This document shows positions 1 through 7,723 of a DNA stretch of 22,851 nt, in pieces. The notes below the pieces were generated by a model. It was not told the origin of the DNA, made no database searches, and saw nothing but the letters and a program-made list of their open reading frames with translations. The translations under genes were made by a program, and so were the position numbers. How positions within the stretch are numbered: the stretch's first letter is position 1; the number at the start of each line of letters is the position of its first letter. This DNA is from an uncultured Eubacterium sp. (GTDB taxonomy: Bacteria > Bacillota > Clostridia > Lachnospirales > Lachnospiraceae): NCBI GenBank assembly GCA_958446835.1, contig CAUCXT010000040.1, positions 1 through 22,851 of the forward strand, given 5' to 3'.

Positions 1-2165
1 CCGCTATCACGGACAAGTCATTGGAGATATACAGGCAGGCAGGCGAAGCAGGTGAGCTTATCGGAGCTATCAACAATCAGGCTGTAAATGGACAGGCTGA
101 GGTTCAGATTTTTGAGGGGACGGTCGCTGATAAGATGGCTGCCACCATGGTTGACGGCTATGAGGCGCAGGAAGTGAATCTGTCGGATGAACCTACCGTG
201 TGGAAAAGAGCTGCTAACAGCGTGGATATCCTTGACCGCGTGACAACGGAGGCGCTCACTGAATTTTTAAACAACGATGAATATGAGAGAAATCTTGAAG
301 GACTTGAAAATGCCATTGAGAATGTCCGTGTCGAAGGAAACGCTGAGGAAAATATTTTAAGCGGATTAAATCCACTTGATTATTATCGCATTATGCCGGA
401 AAGCTTGTCTGATGAGAGCAGTATCCACACATTAAGATGCCTTGAGCAGATAAGGCTTAAGCTGACCTTTGAGTCCGCCTACGTGTTAGAAAAAAACGGA
501 ATAAGCGTAAATACCGAAGGGCTGTCAAAGCTGGTTGATGAGCTTGAAAAGCTTGAACAGACCTACGGCGTGGACAACACGGATGAGAATGACGATGACC
601 AGACAGGAAGCAATGGATTGCTTAAGGGCGTTGATTCGGGCAGTACACAGAACGATTACAGGAAATTCATGTATGAGCTCGGTGCGTTAAAGACCGCTCC
701 TTGTGCTGCGATAGGCGATGCCGTCAGCCGGAACGAGGCAACAGAAAAGAACGATACCTCATTAGCGGATATTGAGGGTGCCGCATTCAGAATGCAGAGA
801 AAATATGAGTCCGCCGGGGAAGCGTATGAGACTATGAGTACGCAGGTAAGAACGGATCTTGGGGATAAGCTTGGCAATGCTGTTGCAGCAAGTACGGAGA
901 ATATTCTAAAGGAACTTAATCTGGAGGATACGCAGGAAAACAGACGCGCCGTAAGAATTCTGGCATATAACAGCATGGACATTACGATGGAACGCCTTGA
1001 ACGGGTTAGGGAGGTCGATGCCGCTGTAAATAATCTTTTTGACAGACTGACCCCGGATATAGCGCTTGATATGATAAGAGCCGGAAGTGATGTCATGAAC
1101 ATGGATATAAAAAAGCTGTCTGACGAGGTGGATACGAGGAGACAGAACAAAGAGAATGTAAGCACGCAGAAATTTTCTGAGTTTTTGTATGAACAGGATA
1201 AAAAGGGAACAATATCTGCCGATGACAGAGAACACTATATGGCATTATATACAATTATCAACAAACTCACCAAGGATGATGGAAAGGCAGCGGGACAGCT
1301 TGTAAATCAGGAGCTTGATTCAACGTTGGGCAATCTTGTTACATCATATATGATAGGAAAAGGAGCCGGAATCTTGGCTGAACTGTCCGAGGATGGGGCG
1401 CAGTATGCCAATAGTAAGAAGAATAATGATGCAAAGCTGACATACTATAAGGATATGCTCGCTAAGCTTGCCGAGCTTCCGAAGGAGGCAGCTTCTCTTG
1501 TTACGGAGAATGAGCTTCCTAAAACAATAAATAATCTTGCGGCAGCAGGTTCGCTGTATACGGACAACGCTTACTTCTATAAGGAAATGAAAAAGACGGA
1601 TGTGAAGGCGGACTTAGATAGATTTATTGACAACATGAATAATAAGAGTGCCCTGTTGTCTGATTATGCCGAGCTTTCTAAAGTATTTAAGGAGGCTGTG
1701 GATAATGCACAGACTGAAAATGGAACAACAGACATTGCCATGTTAAAACAGATTTCCAATGGCATGAATGTCATGAATGCATTGGCAAGACATAATACAT
1801 TCTATGTGCCGTATGATAAGGAAAATGGAACAAGGGCGATAAGATTATCGGTTGTGGAGGATTCTGAGAATACGGGCAGCTTTACTGTGGATACCGAGCT
1901 TGAAAACGGAAGTCATGTCAGCGTCAATGCAAGGGTGCAGGATAATGAGATTACAGCCTATGTTCTTGCCGATAATGACAACAGTGATGTGAATACCGCA
2001 TTATATGAAGTCGAGGATGGCTTAAAACAGCTTGGATTTACGAAGGTAAGATTATCAACTGCAAAGACAGAAACATTTCCGGCACAGAAGAATGGTGCGG
2101 TCACGGGAGTTGAGACCAGAAAGCTGTTTGCTGCAGCTAAAGTATTTGTGGATAGGCTCCGATAA
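1..2165 (+). CDS. Flagellar-region protein with FliK-like C-terminus, 5'-truncated
   Basis: The frame is open back to the window edge (first full codon at base 3), so the start lies outside; a TTG at 21 has no good ribosome site and is probably internal. At least 721 residues are visible. The body is acidic, mostly helical and rich in Glu/Asp/Asn/Lys, with no signal peptide or membrane segment in the visible part. The last roughly 115 residues differ: a predicted beta-alpha-beta stretch beginning near AIRLSVV, with GSFTVDTEL, GSHVSVNARV and then a helix followed by LGFTKVRLS. This order (Leu-rich strand, strand, strand, helix, GxxxVxxS) resembles the C-terminal domain of the hook-length protein FliK. 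The position just before flagellin and fliS supports a flagellar role. It may belong to a Lachnospiraceae domain of unknown function (DUF6240 comes to mind, unverified). The reading frame is sure; the function is inferred. Confidence 0.75.
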   Translation, partial: AITDKSLEIYRQAGEAGELIGAINNQAVNGQAEVQIFEGTVADKMAATMVDGYEAQEVNLSDEPTVWKRAANSVDILDRVTTEALTEFLNNDEYERNLEGLENAIENVRVEGNAEENILSGLNPLDYYRIMPESLSDESSIHTLRCLEQIRLKLTFESAYVLEKNGISVNTEGLSKLVDELEKLEQTYGVDNTDENDDDQTGSNGLLKGVDSGSTQNDYRKFMYELGALKTAPCAAIGDAVSRNEATEKNDTSLADIEGAAFRMQRKYESAGEAYETMSTQVRTDLGDKLGNAVAASTENILKELNLEDTQENRRAVRILAYNSMDITMERLERVREVDAAVNNLFDRLTPDIALDMIRAGSDVMNMDIKKLSDEVDTRRQNKENVSTQKFSEFLYEQDKKGTISADDREHYMALYTIINKLTKDDGKAAGQLVNQELDSTLGNLVTSYMIGKGAGILAELSEDGAQYANSKKNNDAKLTYYKDMLAKLAELPKEAASLVTENELPKTINNLAAAGSLYTDNAYFYKEMKKTDVKADLDRFIDNMNNKSALLSDYAELSKVFKEAVDNAQTENGTTDIAMLKQISNGMNVMNALARHNTFYVPYDKENGTRAIRLSVVEDSENTGSFTVDTELENGSHVSVNARVQDNEITAYVLADNDNSDVNTALYEVEDGLKQLGFTKVRLSTAKTETFPAQKNGAVTGVETRKLFAAAKVFVDRLR
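2138..2165 (+). promoter_or_regulatory. Sigma28 (FliA/SigD) promoter for flagellin
   Basis: TAAAGTAT at 2138-2145 matches 7 of 8 bases of the sigma28 -35 consensus (TAAAGTTT). TCCGATAA at 2158-2165 matches 7 of 8 of the -10 consensus (GCCGATAA). The spacer is 12 bases against the usual 11; counted from TAAA it is 16, within the 14-16 used by Bacillus SigD. The -10 lies on the final Arg codon and TAA stop of the upstream gene. Transcription should start near 2172, giving a leader of about 80 bases before the flagellin ATG. Confidence 0.75.
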
Positions 2166-2251
2166 ATAAATTATGAAAAGGATTTCGTGAAAAAAATGAG
2201 CAGTGAGATGTGGGCGAGGATGGCGCACCGGCTGCAACAGGAAGGATATAC

Positions 2252-3616
2252 ATGAGAGTAAATTGTAATATTTCATCATTAATGGCTAATAATAATCTGT
2301 CTGTGGCACAGACTAAGCTTGACAAGGCATTAGAGAGACTTTCTTCAGGCCTCAAAATAAATTCAGCAGAGGATGATGCGGCAGGACTTGCCATTGCCAA
2401 TAAGCTTCATGCTCAGATAAAGGGGCTTGACCAGGCAAACAGAAATTCATCAGACGGAATTTCTGTAATCCAGACGGCGGAGAGTGCTCTCAATGAGACT
2501 GAGAGTATTTTACAGAGAATCAATGAGCTTGCCGTACAGGCAGCCAACGGCACCAACAGCCTTTCAGACAGACAGGCAATCCAGTCCGAGATAGACCAGC
2601 TCACAGATGAGATTGACAGAATCTCAAATGCGACAGAGTTCAATACCATGCCTCTTCTTGATGGAACTCTTAGCAGAAGAAGCTATTCCGATACAGATAA
2701 TGTATCAATGTTTTATGTAAGTTCAGGGGTAAAAGAGGGCGAATATTCAATTGACATAACAGCGGATGCAAGAAAGGCGACAGCACAGGTCGGTTTTAAT
2801 GCGCAGGCTATTACAGAGAGTGGAAAGATTCAGATTAACGGTGCAGATATGACTGTAGAACCGGGAGATACAGATGCGGATTTGAAGAGCAAGTTTATAT
2901 CACTCTGTGATGCGGCAGGGCTTGATTATGATGAGACGACAGGACAGATAAGCACCTATGGCTACGGAATGACACAGAAGATTGAGTACAAGATACCGGA
3001 CAGCCTTGCAAACGTGTTCAGTATCAACAACGTGACAGCAGGTGCAGATGCACAGGCGGCGCTCAATGCAGGCTTCGGAACAACGGCAACCCTGAGCACC
3101 GACGGAAATTTTGTAACTGTAAAGGATATAGGTGGATTTGAGATGACAATAGAGCTTGGAGAGAATATGGTTGCTTCAAGCGGTCAGGCATCTGTTACAG
3201 CTACACAGAAGGTTACACAGATGGGTACCATGACTGTACAGTTAGGTGCCAACGAGGGACAGGTATTGGAGGTGGATATACCTGAGGTAAGTGTCCATAC
3301 ACTTGGACTTGATAATCTCAACGTATGTACACAGCAGGCGGCAGAGGACGCGATAACCAGAGTTGGTAAGGCTATAGATAAGGTATCCTCCGTGCGCTCA
3401 GTGCTGGGTGCTTACCAGAACAGACTTGACAGCGTTGTAACACACCTTGATTCTTATGAGGAGGATCTGACATCTGCGGTATCCGGAATTGAGGATTCAG
3501 ATATGGCGGATGAGATGACAGAGTACACGCAGCAGAATGTTATAACTCAGGCTGCTACATCAATGCTTGCGCAGGCAAATGAACGTCCGCAGACAGTACT
3601 TCAGCTTCTTCAGTAA
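2252..3616 (+). CDS. fliC: Flagellin (FliC/Hag family)
   Basis: This 454-aa protein is the flagellar filament subunit, exported through the flagellar type III apparatus. The N-terminal D0/D1 helices (residues 1-135) carry LERLSSGLKINSAEDDAAGL and QRINELAVQAANGTNS; the C-terminal D1/D0 helices (about 365-454) end in SMLAQANERPQTVLQLLQ. The middle (about 140-360) is a variable surface domain with a segment like the flagellin hook-IN motif (GKIQINGADMTVEPGDT). The ATG at 2252 is chosen because AGGAAGG at 2239-2245 sits 6 bases upstream and homology begins at MRVNCNISSL; a longer in-frame start at 2210 adds residues foreign to flagellins. Arg89, Leu93 and Glu113 line up with the TLR5-contacting residues of Salmonella FliC (90, 94, 114). 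Three cysteines (in MRVNCN, SLCDAAG, NVCTQQ) are unusual for a filament protein. A sigma28 promoter lies upstream and fliS follows after 20 bases. Confidence 0.97.
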   Translation: MRVNCNISSLMANNNLSVAQTKLDKALERLSSGLKINSAEDDAAGLAIANKLHAQIKGLDQANRNSSDGISVIQTAESALNETESILQRINELAVQAANGTNSLSDRQAIQSEIDQLTDEIDRISNATEFNTMPLLDGTLSRRSYSDTDNVSMFYVSSGVKEGEYSIDITADARKATAQVGFNAQAITESGKIQINGADMTVEPGDTDADLKSKFISLCDAAGLDYDETTGQISTYGYGMTQKIEYKIPDSLANVFSINNVTAGADAQAALNAGFGTTATLSTDGNFVTVKDIGGFEMTIELGENMVASSGQASVTATQKVTQMGTMTVQLGANEGQVLEVDIPEVSVHTLGLDNLNVCTQQAAEDAITRVGKAIDKVSSVRSVLGAYQNRLDSVVTHLDSYEEDLTSAVSGIEDSDMADEMTEYTQQNVITQAATSMLAQANERPQTVLQLLQ

Positions 3617-3636
3617 GCTTATATGGAGGCTAAAAA

Positions 3637-4116
3637 TTGACTAAGTCAGAGATAAACGGATATGCCATGAGGGTATCACAGGCATCAAAGAGTGAACTTA
3701 TAGTGATAATGTATGAGGTAGCTATCAAATATATCGATGACGCTCTTAACGCAATATCACAGAATAATGTGGAAGAGTTCAGGCAGAATGTAAAGAAGGC
3801 TAAGTCCTTTGTAAATGAGCTTGCCTCTGTTCTGGACTTAAAATATCCTATTTCAGCTAATCTGCTGTCGCTGTATACTTATATGAACAATGTTATGGTG
3901 AAGGCGGATATAACCTTAAAGACGGAGGATTTGATAAGGGTTAAGGGAATGCTTTCAAAGCTCCATGCGGCCTTTATGGAGGTAAGCAGACAGGATAACA
4001 CGCAGCCGATGATGAGCAATGTGCAGCAGGTGTACTCCGGGCTTACATATTCGAAAAATTCACTGAACGACAGCTATGCGAGCGTGGCGGATTTGAATAG
4101 AGGGTATAAGGTGTAA
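3637..4116 (+). CDS. fliS: Flagellar chaperone FliS
   Basis: This is a cytoplasmic chaperone of 159 aa that binds the C-terminus of flagellin and prevents premature polymerisation before export. Family features are visible: NGYAMRVSQASKSELIVIMY matches the Y-x-A-x-x-S-x-x-ELI-x-x-LY start of FliS, followed by alternating amphipathic helices with KKAKSFVNELASVLDLKYP (the conserved KA-x-x-I-x-x-L-x-x-x-LD segment) and LLSLYTYMNN. It is slightly longer than a typical FliS (about 125-135 aa), with a polar tail after residue 130. Translation appears to begin at TTG 3637: GGAGG at 3625-3629 lies 7 bases before it and the next Met is inside the conserved start. It sits 20 bases after flagellin with no terminator between, so the pair should be cotranscribed. 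Confidence 0.93.
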   Translation: MTKSEINGYAMRVSQASKSELIVIMYEVAIKYIDDALNAISQNNVEEFRQNVKKAKSFVNELASVLDLKYPISANLLSLYTYMNNVMVKADITLKTEDLIRVKGMLSKLHAAFMEVSRQDNTQPMMSNVQQVYSGLTYSKNSLNDSYASVADLNRGYKV

Positions 4117-4133
4117 TAGCTTTAAAAACGGTG

Positions 4134-4211
4134 GGTATCAGAACAAGTCTGGTTATGCTATGCGTGTATAACACGTTATATGCGATAATGTTCGGGGCTT
4201 GTTCCGATACC
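4134..4211. repeat. Long imperfect hairpin after fliS
   Basis: GGTATCAGAACAAG (4134-4147) pairs with CTTGTTCCGATACC (4198-4211): 14 positions with one A-C mismatch. The 50-base loop holds a further short hairpin, CGTGT-ATA-ACACG (4163-4175). No run of T follows (the next bases are TTTAAAATTA), so it is not a classical intrinsic terminator, although it could end the flagellin-fliS transcript or protect its 3' end. It fills most of the 149-base gap between fliS and the convergent DUF2508 gene. Confidence 0.5.
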
Positions 4212-4265
4212 TTTAAAATTATCCGGTTTAATATATGCATAATTTATTTAAAATAATATGATGTT

Positions 4266-4520
4266 TTATATAAGCACATTCACGGGAATTGCGATGGTGA
4301 GGTTGGCTGCCTTGGCTTTTTCTAAGAGAAATTTATAGCGTATCTGAGCGGAATTGACCTGATAAATACAGCTGTCTATTATGTCCGGCTCGGTGGCATT
4401 CTCGAAGCAGGAATATGCGGCGTCTAAGGCATTTTTACTCTGGGTGAGTTCATAGATAAGGTATTTTTCATCATAGCTTAAGAGGCGTTCGGGCTTCTTA
4501 TTTTTTTTACCTCTGAACAT
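4266..4520 (-). CDS. DUF2508 (YaaL-like) family protein
   Basis: This 84-aa soluble protein has a very basic start (MFRGKKNKKPERL), then a helical hairpin containing the pattern of the DUF2508/YaaL family: a helix with ALDAAYSCFENATEPDIIDS followed by IYQVNSAQIRYKFLLEKAK. The family is widespread in Firmicutes and, as far as I know, has no defined biochemical role; it is often found near recR and bofA, which is not the case here. AAGGAAG lies 8 bases upstream of the ATG. On the minus strand, a TATAAT box (plus-strand 4556-4561) about 36 bases before the start could be its -10, but no convincing -35 is seen. It converges on fliS and diverges from the pilus operon, so it is probably a single-gene unit. 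Confidence 0.8.
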   Translation of the reverse strand: MFRGKKNKKPERLLSYDEKYLIYELTQSKNALDAAYSCFENATEPDIIDSCIYQVNSAQIRYKFLLEKAKAANLTIAIPVNVLI

Positions 4521-4646
4521 AGGTAATGCTTCCTTTCCATTTTTTTCTTGTATAGATTATATCCTTGTACCGATGTTTTTATACCATACAAATTCGCTGT
4601 GTGTATAAGTTTACAAAAGCTTTGTTTTAAATAATGACTATACATA

Positions 4647-4675
4647 TTGACAATGCATTGTCATAATGATATAGT
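4647..4675 (+). promoter_or_regulatory. SigmaA promoter of the Tad operon with overlapping palindrome
   Basis: The -35 is a perfect TTGACA (4647-4652), the spacer is 17 bases, and the -10 is TATAGT (4670-4675). TGACAATGCATTGTCA (4648-4663) is a perfect 16-bp palindrome covering five of the six -35 bases and most of the spacer, the classic position for a repressor site. Transcription should begin near 4682, leaving a leader of about 115 bases before tadZ. Confidence 0.75.
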
Positions 4676-4712
4676 CCCGATATAAAGTTCTTAAAATATA
4701 TAATTGATTCTC

Positions 4713-4763
4713 GATATCGGAATATCTCCGATAATTTCCAATGTATCCGGTGGGGGCCGGAGG
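4713..4763 (+). promoter_or_regulatory. Leader of the Tad operon with competing short hairpins
   Basis: In the untranslated leader, ATCGGA (4716-4721) and TCCGAT (4727-4732) can pair around a 5-base loop. GATAT (4713-4717) and ATATC (4722-4726) can pair instead, so the two stems exclude each other. Downstream, CCGG (4748-4751) and CCGG (4757-4760) flank a G run, and the second copy merges into GGAGG (4759-4763), a possible ribosome site for a TTG at 4769. The stems are short, so this is suggestive only. Confidence 0.3.
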
Positions 4764-4798
4764 GAAAATTGATTGTGTTTGTTTCTGAAAGGAAACGA

Positions 4799-5782
4799 AT
4801 GGAAAAAGTATGCTGTATTTTAGATTCGGATGAGAAGTTTGCAGTTCGTATGTGTGCATGTCTCAATAAAAAGCACATATTTCCTTTTAATGTACAGGCA
4901 TTTTCTAAAATTGAAGAGTATCTAAGCTGTGCGGCGTCTAACACAGTTGAACTGCTTCTGGTGGATGAGCACCTGTATGATGAGGTGAGGAATGTGCCGG
5001 CGCAGCAGATAATACGGCTGTGCGAACAGCCTGTGCTGATGGAGGGTGAGACAGATGCATGTGTTGCCAAGTTTCAGGCAGGCGATGAGCTGGTAAGGGA
5101 TGTGCTGTATATGTATAATGGACAGCTGTTGTCGGAACGCAGGGGGATGGAGAACAACAATTGCAAGCTGGTGTGCGTGTATTCACCGAACGGTTACTGC
5201 GGAAAGACTACGCTTGCCATGTCATTAGCCCATATCAAGGGCGAGAAGAGGAGAACATTGTACCTTAACCTTGAGGAATTTTCAGGTGTTGAGTTTCCGG
5301 AGGGCAGTGGTAATCTTTCGGATGCGCTGTACTATCACCGCACACTTGGCGCGTCGGCAGGAGCTAAGCTGTTGTCGGTAGTCGAGCCTGCCAATGGATT
5401 TGACTATATAGCACCGGCTGTGTGCGCCAAGGATATTGCACAGACGGACGCGGAGGAGCTTATCGCATTTATTGATAATGTGGCGCTTGCGGGTGAATAT
5501 GAGCTTATTGTTGTTGACATAGGATGTCTGGTAAAAGAACCGTGGAAGTTGTTGGAGCGGTCAGATTTAATACTATGCCCATCACCTGATTCCAGACATA
5601 GAAAGAGGCGGCTTGAAGAATTTGAAAAGTACATGTATATGGCTGAGTATAATAGTGTGATAGATAAGCTTAAGAAGGTGGACATTATATATGACAATGC
5701 CATATATAAGGATGGACAGTTGAATTATGCGTATATTCGGACTAGCAGATATGCGAGGATGGTGATGGATATTGATATCTGA
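4799..5782 (+). CDS. tadZ: Pilus assembly protein TadZ/CpaE-like
   Basis: This 327-aa cytoplasmic protein belongs to the MinD/ParA-like TadZ group, thought to position the pilus machine in the cell. Residues 1-115 look like an atypical receiver domain (VCCILDSDEKFAV, ELLLVDEHLYDEV). An ATPase domain follows: phosphate loop SPNGYCGKTTLA at about 129-140, NLEEFSG near 155 in the position of the switch I / Walker A' region, and LIVVDIGCL near 237-245 as Walker B. The loop lacks the leading signature Lys of canonical MinD/ParA proteins (KGGxGKT), as in other Firmicutes TadZ-like proteins. The ATG at 4799 has AAAGGA 5 bases upstream; a TTG at 4769 with GGAGG 5 bases upstream is a real alternative adding 10 residues. 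It is first in the operon and overlaps tadA by 11 bases if TTG 5772 is used. Confidence 0.85.
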   Translation: MEKVCCILDSDEKFAVRMCACLNKKHIFPFNVQAFSKIEEYLSCAASNTVELLLVDEHLYDEVRNVPAQQIIRLCEQPVLMEGETDACVAKFQAGDELVRDVLYMYNGQLLSERRGMENNNCKLVCVYSPNGYCGKTTLAMSLAHIKGEKRRTLYLNLEEFSGVEFPEGSGNLSDALYYHRTLGASAGAKLLSVVEPANGFDYIAPAVCAKDIAQTDAEELIAFIDNVALAGEYELIVVDIGCLVKEPWKLLERSDLILCPSPDSRHRKRRLEEFEKYMYMAEYNSVIDKLKKVDIIYDNAIYKDGQLNYAYIRTSRYARMVMDIDI

Positions 5783-6998
5783 TATGGGAGAGGAGATAAT
5801 CGGACGGGTTGCAGGATGCGTGGAGAGCATGGGGGGAATTGAGGATGATGAACTCTACGAACTTATAGATAATATAATGCTTGAAGAAAAATACCGGGCT
5901 TACAGTGTGAATGAGAAGTTCGAACTGCGGAAGGATATTTTTAATTCAATAAAGAGACTGGACATATTGCAACTACTGATAGAGGATGACAGTGTTACGG
6001 AGATTATGATAAATGGATACCGGAATATTTTTATTGAGAGGTCGGGAAAAATAGAGAGGTATCATAAGGCTTTTGCCTCAAGGGAAAAGCTGCTTGATGT
6101 AGTTCAACGTATTGCAGCCCGTTCGAATAAGATTGTGAATGAATCAACACCTATCATTGACACGCGTCTGTCTGATGGTTCAAGAGTCAATATTGTGATG
6201 AATCCGATTGCCATTGACGGACCTGCGGTGACTATCCGTAAATTTTATGACAACCCACTTACTATGGACAGGCTTATTGCACTTGGCGCAATCACGCACG
6301 AGGCAGCAGAGTATCTAAAGGAGCTTGTAGCAGCTCGCTACAATATATTTATTTCAGGTGGAACAGGCTCAGGTAAGACCACCTTTCTGAATGCATTATC
6401 TGATTATATCCCTAAGGATGAAAGAATAATTACAATTGAAGATTCGGCGGAGCTTAAGCTTATGGGCGTTGAGAACATTGTCAGGCTTGAAGCGAGAAAT
6501 GCCAACATGGAGGGAAAGAATGCGGTAACTATCAGGGACATGATAAGGGCGAGTTTACGAATGAGACCGAGCAGAATCATAGTGGGTGAGGTAAGAGGAG
6601 GGGAAGCTCTCGATATGCTTCAGGCTATGGGAACAGGGCATGATGGATCACTTTCGACAGGGCATGCGAATGGCACAAGAGAGCTTATGTTGAGACTTGA
6701 GACAATGGTTCTTATGGCGGTCGATATGCCGGTAGAGGCAATAAGAAGCCAGATTGCGGCGGGTGTTGATATAGTGGTGCATTTAGAAAGACTGAGAGAT
6801 GGAAGCCGCAAGGTTGTGGAGATTGCCGAGGTAGCCGGAGTGGATACACAGGTGGAGAGGGGAAGCATACAGATTAATTCCTTGTACAGATTTGAAAAGG
6901 AGGGGTTAGATGAAGAGGGAAAGGTTATCGGAAGTCTTAAGCGCACGGAAAACGAGCTTATACACAGGGAGAAGCTTTTATCGGCTGCGTGCAGGTAA
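5772..6998 (+). CDS. tadA: Tad pilus secretion ATPase TadA/CpaF
   Basis: This is the hexameric ATPase that drives assembly of Flp pili, a VirB11/PulE-type secretion ATPase (408 aa). The N-terminal domain carries DSVTEIMINGYRNIFIERSG, typical of CpaF. The ATPase core shows Walker A GGTGSGKTT (about 196-204), the Asp box region ERIITIEDSAEL, Walker B RIIVGEVRGGE (about 268-278) and the His box GHDGSLSTGHANGT (about 289-302). All catalytic elements are intact. The start is uncertain: TTG 5772 overlaps the end of tadZ, while ATG 5784 begins two bases after its stop; neither has a strong ribosome site, which suggests translational coupling to tadZ. The 3' end overlaps tadB by 89 bases. Confidence 0.96.
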   Translation: MISDMGEEIIGRVAGCVESMGGIEDDELYELIDNIMLEEKYRAYSVNEKFELRKDIFNSIKRLDILQLLIEDDSVTEIMINGYRNIFIERSGKIERYHKAFASREKLLDVVQRIAARSNKIVNESTPIIDTRLSDGSRVNIVMNPIAIDGPAVTIRKFYDNPLTMDRLIALGAITHEAAEYLKELVAARYNIFISGGTGSGKTTFLNALSDYIPKDERIITIEDSAELKLMGVENIVRLEARNANMEGKNAVTIRDMIRASLRMRPSRIIVGEVRGGEALDMLQAMGTGHDGSLSTGHANGTRELMLRLETMVLMAVDMPVEAIRSQIAAGVDIVVHLERLRDGSRKVVEIAEVAGVDTQVERGSIQINSLYRFEKEGLDEEGKVIGSLKRTENELIHREKLLSAACR

Positions 6999-7719
6999 GA
7001 TATCGACTGTATATAAAAATATTCTCTATGTGGCAGAGGGAGTGTCCGGTGCAGTCCTTTTAGGGTTTATATTTTACAATTCGATTATAGGGGCAGTGCC
7101 GGCTGCTGTATTTGTACCATTTTATATCCATATAAGAAGAAAAAATGATATTAAAAAGAAGAAGCAGGGAATACTTGAAGAGTTCAAGGATGGAATGAAT
7201 GCGGTTGCCATCGCGCTCAGAGCAGGATATTCGGTTGAGAATGCGTTTATTGAGGCTGGCAGAGAGGTAGAGACTATGAGTGGCACAGGCAGTGGAAGGA
7301 CGGATTTCTTTGGATATATACGTTCACAGCTATCCGTCAATATCAACATAGAGGATGCGCTTGCCACATTGGCACATAAGTTAGATGTTCCCGATATAGT
7401 TTCATTTGCTGAGGTATTCGCTTATGCAAAGAGAAGCGGAGGCAATATGGTTGAAATAATACAGGACACCGTAAATACAATAAGCGGTAAGGCAGATACA
7501 GCGAGAGAAATATCAGTTCTTATAAGCGCCAAGCAGTTAGAACAGGTGATTATGGATGTGGTTCCCATAGGCATTATTCTGTATCTGAGATTCACGGCAT
7601 GGGAGCTTATAAGCAGGATGTATGGCAATCTGTATGGTATAACAGTTATGACAATATGCCTTGCTGTATATATGCTGGCGGTATTTATTTCACTTAAAAT
7701 TGCAGATATAAGGGTATGA
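6910..7719 (+). CDS. tadB: Tad pilus platform protein TadB
   Basis: This 269-aa inner-membrane platform protein of the type II secretion F (T2SSF) family partners TadC and is driven by TadA. A basic 35-residue start is followed by a hydrophobic pair (about 38-72), the cytoplasmic T2SSF domain (FKDGMNAVAIALRAGYSVEN, DALATLAHKLDVPD, FAEVFAYAKRSGGNM), and two more membrane segments (about 218-235 and 243-265). The ATG at 6910 lies inside tadA; AAGGAGG at 6897-6903 with 6-base spacing makes it a strong start, so the long overlap appears genuine. The next gene begins 4 bases after the stop. Confidence 0.93.
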   Translation: MKRERLSEVLSARKTSLYTGRSFYRLRAGKISTVYKNILYVAEGVSGAVLLGFIFYNSIIGAVPAAVFVPFYIHIRRKNDIKKKKQGILEEFKDGMNAVAIALRAGYSVENAFIEAGREVETMSGTGSGRTDFFGYIRSQLSVNINIEDALATLAHKLDVPDIVSFAEVFAYAKRSGGNMVEIIQDTVNTISGKADTAREISVLISAKQLEQVIMDVVPIGIILYLRFTAWELISRMYGNLYGITVMTICLAVYMLAVFISLKIADIRV

Positions 7720-7723
7720 GCTT

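Noticed and set aside
4676..4683. CCCGATAT resembling a sigma28 -10 near the tadZ promoter
   Set aside because: No TAAA box stands 14-16 bases upstream, and the overlapping sigmaA promoter is far better.
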